Positions 39,135 to 44,431 of a stretch of 44,431 nt of DNA are shown in pieces. A program made the translations under genes and the position numbers. Within the stretch, counting starts at the first letter, position 1. The number at the start of each line of letters is the position of its first letter. The notes under the pieces were generated by a model. That model saw nothing but the letters and a program-made list of their open reading frames with translations. It was not told the origin of the DNA and did not search any database. The stretch is from Solirubrobacter taibaiensis (GTDB taxonomy: Bacteria > Actinomycetota > Thermoleophilia > Solirubrobacterales > Solirubrobacteraceae), in assembly GCA_027587225.1 (NCBI GenBank), contig JAPDDQ010000054.1:1-44431 (forward strand), given 5' to 3'.

Positions 39135-40766
39135 GTGCTGTGCCCCAGCTGCCGTCGCCAGCTCGAGCGAGGAGCGAGCTACTGCGGCAGCTGCGGGGCG
39201 CCCCTGAACGGGGCCCCCGCGCCACTCGAGCTCGTGCTCGACGGTGGGCAGCGGGTGCCTATGGTGTCGGAGTTGACGATCGGGCGCGCGCCCGGCTCGA
39301 CGCTCGTGCTCTCCGACCCGTCCGTGTCGCGGATGCACGCGCGGATCACGGCCGACGCGGTGCTGGAGGACATCGGTTCCTCCCACGGCACGTGGCTGGA
39401 CGGGGTGCGCGTGACGGGGCCTTCGCCGCTGCGCGACGGGGCGAAGATCCGGCTCGGCGACGCGGAGCTGCGCGTGGAGCGCCGGCGCGATGTGGCCGAG
39501 GCCGGGCGGACGATGTTCGTCCCCGCGGGCGCGACCGGGTTCATGCCGTCGATCGGCGGCAGCGGCACGCAGTTCGGGATGCGCCCGCGCGTGCGGTCCG
39601 GCTACGCGCTCAAGCGGCTGGACGCGTCCGAGGGGCGCCAGCGGTGGGTTCTGAAGGATCAGCGCAGCGGGACGTTCCTGCGGCTCTCGGACAACGACGC
39701 GTGGGTGTTCGACCTGTTCGACGGCACACACACGCTGCTCGAGCTGGTGGCGATGTGCGAGCAGCGGTTCGGCGCGACCGGGTCCGCCCGGCTGGTGCGG
39801 CTCTTGACCGACCTGGGCGAGCGCGGCTTCCTCTCGGGCGTCGCGGGCAGCACGCCCGCGGGCGAGGCGCCGACTTCCTGGTGGCGGAAGCTGGTGCGGC
39901 CGCGCGAGAAGATCTTCACCGGGCTCGGCCCGCGGATCGAGGCGATCTACCGGCACGGCGGCTGGGTGTTCTTCACGCGTCCGGCGCTGATCGCCCTGGC
40001 CGTCCTGGGCGTGCTCGGGCTGGCGTCCTTCATCTACCTGATCGCCGGGCGCTACGGGACGCCGTTCGTGGTGGCGTCGAAGTTCGGCCTGGGCGGGCTC
40101 GTGTTCCTGCTCGGGCGCTTCGCGGTCGTGGCCGTGCACGAGACCGCGCACGGACTCACGATGGCGTCGTTCGGGCGGCGCGTGGACAAGGCCGGGCTGA
40201 AGACGATCGCGATCTTCCCGTACGCGTTCGTGGACACGTCGGAGGCGTGGTTCGAGCCCCGCCGGCGGCGGATCGCGGTGAGCGCCGCGGGGCCGTTGTC
40301 GGACTTCTCGCTCGGCGCGATCTTCGCGCTGTGCGCGCTGCTGCTGCCCGAGGGCACGGTGCGCGACATCTTCTTCAACCTCGCGTTCGCGGCCTATGTG
40401 GGCGCGTTCTTCAACCTGAACCCGTTCATCGAGCGCGACGGCTACCACATGCTCGTCGACGGCTTGAACGAGCCGGGGCTGCGGCGGCGCGCGAAGGAGC
40501 AGCTCGAACGTCGGCTGCGTGGCGAAGGGCGCCGCGAGGGCGATTCGCCGGTGCTGGCGCGCTACTCGCTGTGGGGGCTCGGCTGGTCGGTCGTGATGGC
40601 CGTGTTCGCGATCGCCATCACGTTCCGCTACAAGACGATCTTCCTGGAGTTCGCGCCGCCGGCCGTGGTGTACGGCGTCATGGGAACGCTCTGGCTGGTG
40701 TTCTTCCTGCCTGTGGTGTTCGTACTGGGCAAGCCGCTCTGGCAGCGGTTCCGAGGGGTTAAGTAG
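39135..40766 (+). CDS. FHA-domain, PqqD-like, M50-type membrane metalloprotease
   Basis: 543 residues. Zinc ribbon with Cys3, Cys6, Cys17, Cys20. FHA domain (31-115) with the phosphothreonine-binding residues in GRAPGSTLVLSDPSVSRMHARI and SSHGTWLDG. A PqqD-like winged-helix region lies at about 155-235 (WVLKDQRSGTFLRLSDNDAWVFDLFDG, LLELVAMCEQRFG). Several TM helices carry a site-2-protease-type active site: HETAH (His335, Glu336, His339) and NPFIERDGYHM (Asp435). M50 enzymes cleave within or near the membrane. The GTG start is 6 bases after the previous stop. It could link phospho-signalling to processing of a partner such as the adjacent hydrolase; substrate unknown. Confidence 0.9.
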   Translation: MLCPSCRRQLERGASYCGSCGAPLNGAPAPLELVLDGGQRVPMVSELTIGRAPGSTLVLSDPSVSRMHARITADAVLEDIGSSHGTWLDGVRVTGPSPLRDGAKIRLGDAELRVERRRDVAEAGRTMFVPAGATGFMPSIGGSGTQFGMRPRVRSGYALKRLDASEGRQRWVLKDQRSGTFLRLSDNDAWVFDLFDGTHTLLELVAMCEQRFGATGSARLVRLLTDLGERGFLSGVAGSTPAGEAPTSWWRKLVRPREKIFTGLGPRIEAIYRHGGWVFFTRPALIALAVLGVLGLASFIYLIAGRYGTPFVVASKFGLGGLVFLLGRFAVVAVHETAHGLTMASFGRRVDKAGLKTIAIFPYAFVDTSEAWFEPRRRRIAVSAAGPLSDFSLGAIFALCALLLPEGTVRDIFFNLAFAAYVGAFFNLNPFIERDGYHMLVDGLNEPGLRRRAKEQLERRLRGEGRREGDSPVLARYSLWGLGWSVVMAVFAIAITFRYKTIFLEFAPPAVVYGVMGTLWLVFFLPVVFVLGKPLWQRFRGVK

Positions 40767-40769
40767 GCG

Positions 40770-43700
40770 ATGGCCACCTCGCCCACCGAAGCGGACGTCG
40801 CCGCCCGGCTGATCGAGCGGCTGCTCGCCGACCCGAGCTTCCGCGCGCGGTTCCGCCGCGACCCGGCGGGCGCCTGCCGTGAGGCCGGGCTCGACCAGCT
40901 CGCCCAGGAGATGTCCCTGGGCGGCGGCAAGGCGTTCCACACGCTGGACATCCGCGAGTCCAAGTCCTCGCTGGCCGGCGTGATGATGGCCGCCGCGATG
41001 GAGGGCGTCGGGATCTGGCAGTTCTCCGAGAACGTCCTGCCGGGGCTCAAGGAATTGCCGAGCCACGTCGCGGACGTCGTCTCGCGCGTGGACCTGCCCG
41101 CGATCTCCATGCCCGGCGGTGGTGGTGACGACGCCGCGCCGGCGGCCCCAGCCGCACCGGAGCCGGACGCACCGGCCCCCGCGCCGGGTGCGGGCGCAAC
41201 ACTGCCGGCCTCGTCGGACGTGCCGGGCGTCGCGGGTGCGCAGGACGTGCCGGGGGTCGCCTCGGCCGACGGCGCGGGCAGCGCTCCGCCGGCCGCAGCC
41301 GGAGCCGCGCCGGCCGCTCCTCCTCCGCCCGCCGCCGCGCCACCCGCGGAAGCGCCCGCGGATGCGCCGAAGGCGACGGAGGCTGACGCCCCGAAGGAGC
41401 CCAAGGCGCCGAAGGACGACCCTGCCGCGGAAGCGGCCAAGAAGATCGCCGACGAGAACTCGCCCGAGGCGGCGAAGCGCGCGCAGGAGGAAGCGGCCGC
41501 GAACGCGCTCGACGAGACGACGAGTGGCGTCCCGGGCTCGGACGCGCTGCCGGGCGCGCCGGAGGGCGACGGCGCTTCCGGCGACGTGCCTTCCGGTGCC
41601 GTCGCGGTCACGCCCGAGAGCGGCAAGTCGGGCGGCATCACCGGCGCCGCGCGGCGACTCACCCGGCGCTTCGGTGGTGGCGGCGCCAAGGGCAGCGACC
41701 CGTCGCTGCCGCCCGGCGGCGATGCGCCGGCGAGCGCACCGGCCTGGGGCGGTGTCCCTTCGTCGGCCGCCGGGGCGGGCGATCCCTCGCTCCCGGGCGG
41801 CGCGTCCGCGGACTCGTCGCTGCCCGCGGCGGCGCCCGAGAACTCCTTGCCAGGCGACGCGCCGCCGGAAGCCGGCGGCGATCCGTCGCTGCCGGCCGCC
41901 TCAGCCGACTCGCTCCCCACCGACGCGCCGGTCGAACTGCCGGCCAGTCCGCCGACGCCGCAGGCGCTCGCGCTGCTCGCGAACAAGAACGTCGTGATCG
42001 ACGCTCCAGGGGTCGCCGAGATCAACGCCGGACGGGTCGACGCGCGGGTCGTCGGCGTGCTGACGCAGCTCAGCCAGGAGCACAAGATCACGGTCTCGGC
42101 GCTGAAGTCTGCCGACGGAGGCATGGACATCTCGGCGGTCGACGGTGAGATGGTCAACCCCGACAGCGGCGCGGCGCGGGACCTCGCGAGCGCGCTGGCG
42201 GAGCTGCCGCCGGGCCTGCGCCCGGATTCGGTCGGGTCGCCGTGGGCGATCGCCGCGCCCGGGTTCTTCACCGACGGCGTGCATCAGGACCACCTGTCCG
42301 TCGCCTTCAAAGAGGTCGCCCCGGCGCCGCCGGCCGCGCCCGTCGCGGCGCCCGCGCCGGCGGTTGCCGTTCCCGCCGCGGTGCCGGCGGTGGCCGCCGC
42401 GGGGGTGCAGACGCCCGTCGTGCCGGTGGAGCCCGCGTTCGACCCGACGAAGTCCGACGCGTTCCTCCCCGCGGTCAAGGCCCGGGCCGTGGCCTCGTCG
42501 GCTGACCGCGCGCCCGATCCGCGCGATTCGCAGGCCTTCCTGCCGGCGATCGAGAAGAAGCCGGCGGCGGCGCAGCCGGCGCAGTTCACGGGCCAGCCGG
42601 CCGGTGCGCCCGTCGACATCTCCGCGGTCGCGGCGGCCGCGCCGGAGGCGTACCCCGGCAACGACGCGCCGAAGGAGCAACTCGCGGCGTGGATGGCCGG
42701 CCAGGCGGAGAAGCGCGGCCTGCCGCCCGAGCTGCCCGTGATGGCGGCGCTCGTCGAGTCCGGGATGAAGAACCTCAACTACGGCGACGCCGACAGCATC
42801 GGGTTCTTCCAGATGCGCGTGAGCATCTGGGACCAGGGCCCGTACAAGGGCTACGGCGACAAGCCCGAGTTGCAGGTCAAGTGGTTCCTGGACGAGGCGG
42901 AGAAGGTCAAGAACGCGCGGGTCGCGGCGGGCAAGCCGATCGATGACCCCGACCATTACGGCGAGTGGATCGCGGACACCGAGCGGCCCGCCGCGCAGTA
43001 CCGCTACCGCTACCAGACCAAGCTCTCAGAGGCCAAGGGCCTGCTTTCCAGCCGCGCCGCGGCACCGCAGCCCGTGGCCGCGGCGGCCGCCGTGGTGGAC
43101 GCGGGCGTGGTGCCCGCTCCGGCCGGCGGGGGGCTCGGGGGCGCCGCGCTCGGCGTCGCGAAGGGCGAGCTCGGCGTCCGCGAGGTAGGCACGAACGCCG
43201 GGCCCAAGGTCGACGAGTATCTCGCCGCGGCCAAGGTCCCGTCCGGCAACCCGTGGTGCGCCTCGTTCATCACCTGGTCGCTGGAGAAGGTCGGGCACAA
43301 GATGCCGGGCGGCGGCTGGGCGGCGGTCCAGACCTGGGTGCGCAACGCCGAGCAAGGCAAGAACGGCCTGCAGATCGTCAGCGCGGCGGACGCCCGCCCC
43401 GGCGACATCGTGGCCTACGACTGGGGCGGCCAGAACGACTTCGGCGCCGACGGCCACATCGGCTTCCTCGACAGCACGGTCCAGGACGGCAAGTTCAAGG
43501 CGCTGGAGGGCAACAACGCCGACGCCGTCTCCAGCGTGGACCGCAACACCAACGTCGGCAACGTCGTCTTCATCCGCGTCAACGGCGACGCGCCGGCGGG
43601 CGCCGGCGTGCCGGTCCAGCCGGGCGCGCCGGCCGTGCAGCCCGCGCCGGCGGCCGCGACACCGCCGGTGGACCCGAAGCAGTTCGGCGGCGCGGAGGTC

Positions 43701-44431
43701 GGCACCGGCGGCCCGCCGAACGCCGAGGCGCTCGCGCTGCTGGCCAACAAGAACGTCGTGCTCGACGACGTGGGCAAGGCCGACATCAAGGCCGGGCGCA
43801 TCGACCCGCGCGTGATCGGCGTGCTGACCAAGCTCAGCCAGGAGCACAAGATCACGGTCTCGTGCATGTGCTCGGACCACTCGAAGTTCACCGCGGGCGG
43901 CTCGATCTCCAACCACTTCTACGGGCGTGGTCTGGACATCGCGGCCATCGACGGCGAGATCGTCGGGCCCGGCAGTCCGCTCGCGCGGGAGATCGCGTCC
44001 GAGGTCTCGACGCTGGACCCGGACATCCGCCCGAACGAGATCGGCTCGCCGTTCGCGATCTCCGGCCCCGGCTACTTCACCGACGCGGCCCACCAGAACC
44101 ACCTGCACCTCGGCTTCAAGCAGGAGATCTCGCCGGACTGGAAGCCGCCGGCGGACGTCGCCGCGGGCCCCGCGGTGGCGGCGCCCGGCGCCGTGCCCGG
44201 GCAGTTCGCGGCCGTCGCTCCCGGCACACCGGTCGCCGCGGCCGCCGCCGTCCCCGCGGAGCCGGCGTTCGATCCCAGCCAGTCCAACGCGTTCCTGCCC
44301 GCGGTGAAGGCCACGGCCTCCGCGGCCTCGGCCGCCGACCGCGCGCCCGACCCGCGGGACTCGCAGGCGTTCCTGCCCGCGATCGAGAAGCCCGCGGCGC
44401 CGGCCCAGGCCGCGGCCGCAAGTCGGATCGT
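40770..44431 (+). CDS. Giant multi-domain peptidoglycan hydrolase (3' partial)
   Basis: 1220 residues visible; the frame is still open at the window end. Starts at ATG 40770, 3 bases after the M50 gene. Order: a helical leader-like N-terminus (8-60; RLLADPSFRARFRRDPAGACREAGL); a long Pro/Ala/Asp disordered zone (~120-395); an M15-like module, copy 1; a linker with AFLPAVKA and SQAFLPAIEK; a lysozyme/SLT-type transglycosylase (about 627-760, Glu663 in ALVESGMKN); a CHAP-type amidase (790-945, Cys830 in NPWCASF, His896 in GHIGFL); an M15-like module copy 2 (His1049, Asp1056, His1113); and the linker again. No signal peptide is seen, which fits delivery by the injection system or release on lysis. 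A wall-degrading effector or autolysin; the C-terminus is unseen. Confidence 0.88.
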   Translation, partial: MATSPTEADVAARLIERLLADPSFRARFRRDPAGACREAGLDQLAQEMSLGGGKAFHTLDIRESKSSLAGVMMAAAMEGVGIWQFSENVLPGLKELPSHVADVVSRVDLPAISMPGGGGDDAAPAAPAAPEPDAPAPAPGAGATLPASSDVPGVAGAQDVPGVASADGAGSAPPAAAGAAPAAPPPPAAAPPAEAPADAPKATEADAPKEPKAPKDDPAAEAAKKIADENSPEAAKRAQEEAAANALDETTSGVPGSDALPGAPEGDGASGDVPSGAVAVTPESGKSGGITGAARRLTRRFGGGGAKGSDPSLPPGGDAPASAPAWGGVPSSAAGAGDPSLPGGASADSSLPAAAPENSLPGDAPPEAGGDPSLPAASADSLPTDAPVELPASPPTPQALALLANKNVVIDAPGVAEINAGRVDARVVGVLTQLSQEHKITVSALKSADGGMDISAVDGEMVNPDSGAARDLASALAELPPGLRPDSVGSPWAIAAPGFFTDGVHQDHLSVAFKEVAPAPPAAPVAAPAPAVAVPAAVPAVAAAGVQTPVVPVEPAFDPTKSDAFLPAVKARAVASSADRAPDPRDSQAFLPAIEKKPAAAQPAQFTGQPAGAPVDISAVAAAAPEAYPGNDAPKEQLAAWMAGQAEKRGLPPELPVMAALVESGMKNLNYGDADSIGFFQMRVSIWDQGPYKGYGDKPELQVKWFLDEAEKVKNARVAAGKPIDDPDHYGEWIADTERPAAQYRYRYQTKLSEAKGLLSSRAAAPQPVAAAAAVVDAGVVPAPAGGGLGGAALGVAKGELGVREVGTNAGPKVDEYLAAAKVPSGNPWCASFITWSLEKVGHKMPGGGWAAVQTWVRNAEQGKNGLQIVSAADARPGDIVAYDWGGQNDFGADGHIGFLDSTVQDGKFKALEGNNADAVSSVDRNTNVGNVVFIRVNGDAPAGAGVPVQPGAPAVQPAPAAATPPVDPKQFGGAEVGTGGPPNAEALALLANKNVVLDDVGKADIKAGRIDPRVIGVLTKLSQEHKITVSCMCSDHSKFTAGGSISNHFYGRGLDIAAIDGEIVGPGSPLAREIASEVSTLDPDIRPNEIGSPFAISGPGYFTDAAHQNHLHLGFKQEISPDWKPPADVAAGPAVAAPGAVPGQFAAVAPGTPVAAAAAVPAEPAFDPSQSNAFLPAVKATASAASAADRAPDPRDSQAFLPAIEKPAAPAQAAAASRI
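41964..42560 (+). repeat. Duplicated block, copy 1: M15-like module plus AFLPA linker
   Basis: The module starts ALALLANKNVVIDA and ends HQDHLSVAF, followed by a linker with DAFLPAVKA and DRAPDPRDSQAFLPAIEK. Compared with copy 2 it lacks the segment that carries the first zinc-ligand His, and the last ligand His is replaced by Ser (HLSVAF versus HLHLGF). It is probably a catalytically dead, binding-only copy. Confidence 0.82.
43728..44390 (+). repeat. Duplicated block, copy 2: intact M15-like module plus AFLPA linker
   Basis: Starts ALALLANKNVVLDD and shares GVLTKLSQEHKITVS, GSPFAI and GYFTDAAHQ with copy 1. It retains SNHFYGRGLD (His-x6-Asp, the VanX/VanY-type spacing) and NHLHLGF. The same linker follows, so another lysozyme/CHAP block may come beyond the window edge. 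Confidence 0.85.

Noticed and set aside
42689..42946. Small plus-strand frames inside the giant hydrolase
   Set aside because: They lie in other frames of a continuous coding sequence carrying lysozyme and CHAP motifs.

Overview
This is a very dense, very GC-rich window that looks like chromosome of an actinomycete, most likely class Thermoleophilia (Solirubrobacter/Conexibacter-like). The inference rests on GC-saturated third positions, frequent GTG/TTG starts, probable leaderless starts, a ParA/FtsZ pair, and the style of the secreted proteins. No rRNA, tRNA, integrase, transposase, terminase or capsid gene was seen. No gap between genes exceeds about 135 bases.

Left part (1-14642), mostly housekeeping and secreted proteins. 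In order: the 3' part of a CHAT-domain caspase-like protein; signal peptidase I; an FAD-linked oxidoreductase; a convergent secreted M14 zinc carboxypeptidase; two secreted proteins of unknown function; a secreted SURNod19-like/cupredoxin protein; a secreted ASH-like-domain protein. A leftward run follows: single-pass membrane protein, ParA-type ATPase, FtsZ with a long N-terminal extension, gamma-glutamyltransferase family protein.

Right part (14702-44431), an extended contractile injection system (eCIS; Afp/PVC/Streptomyces-CIS type). Two genes, DUF4157 and the Pvc15-type AAA+ ATPase, lie at 14702-17224. They are separated from the main cluster by a leftward five-gene block (17221-22274): methyltransferase, MBOAT O-acyltransferase, two SGNH proteins and a small Cys-rich secreted protein. 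The main rightward operon starts at 22325: Pvc16-type tail terminator, degenerate response-regulator receiver, sheath, tube, T4-baseplate-chaperone-like protein, a 51-residue DUF6760-like protein, a 1289-residue repeat protein, second tube-like protein, LysM baseplate protein, spike, gp25, baseplate J and tail protein I. It continues with three unusual genes: a zinc-ribbon/Ig-like/TM/PASTA/propeller membrane protein, a zinc-ribbon/FHA/PqqD-like/M50 membrane protease, and a giant multi-domain peptidoglycan hydrolase that runs off the window.

How the parts may work together (inference). No tail fibre, PAAR tip or conventional helical tape measure is visible. Membrane and cell-wall modules occupy the place where receptor-binding parts would be expected. 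This suggests a cell-associated injection machine tied to the producer's own envelope, as described for Streptomyces CIS, rather than a released toxin particle. The 1289-residue protein carries eleven T-P-A-D repeats matching the pTxxD preference of FHA domains, and an FHA protein lies in the same operon. The hydrolase begins with a leader-like segment beside a protease carrying a PqqD-like fold. The O-acylation cassette inside the locus could tune wall sensitivity to that hydrolase.
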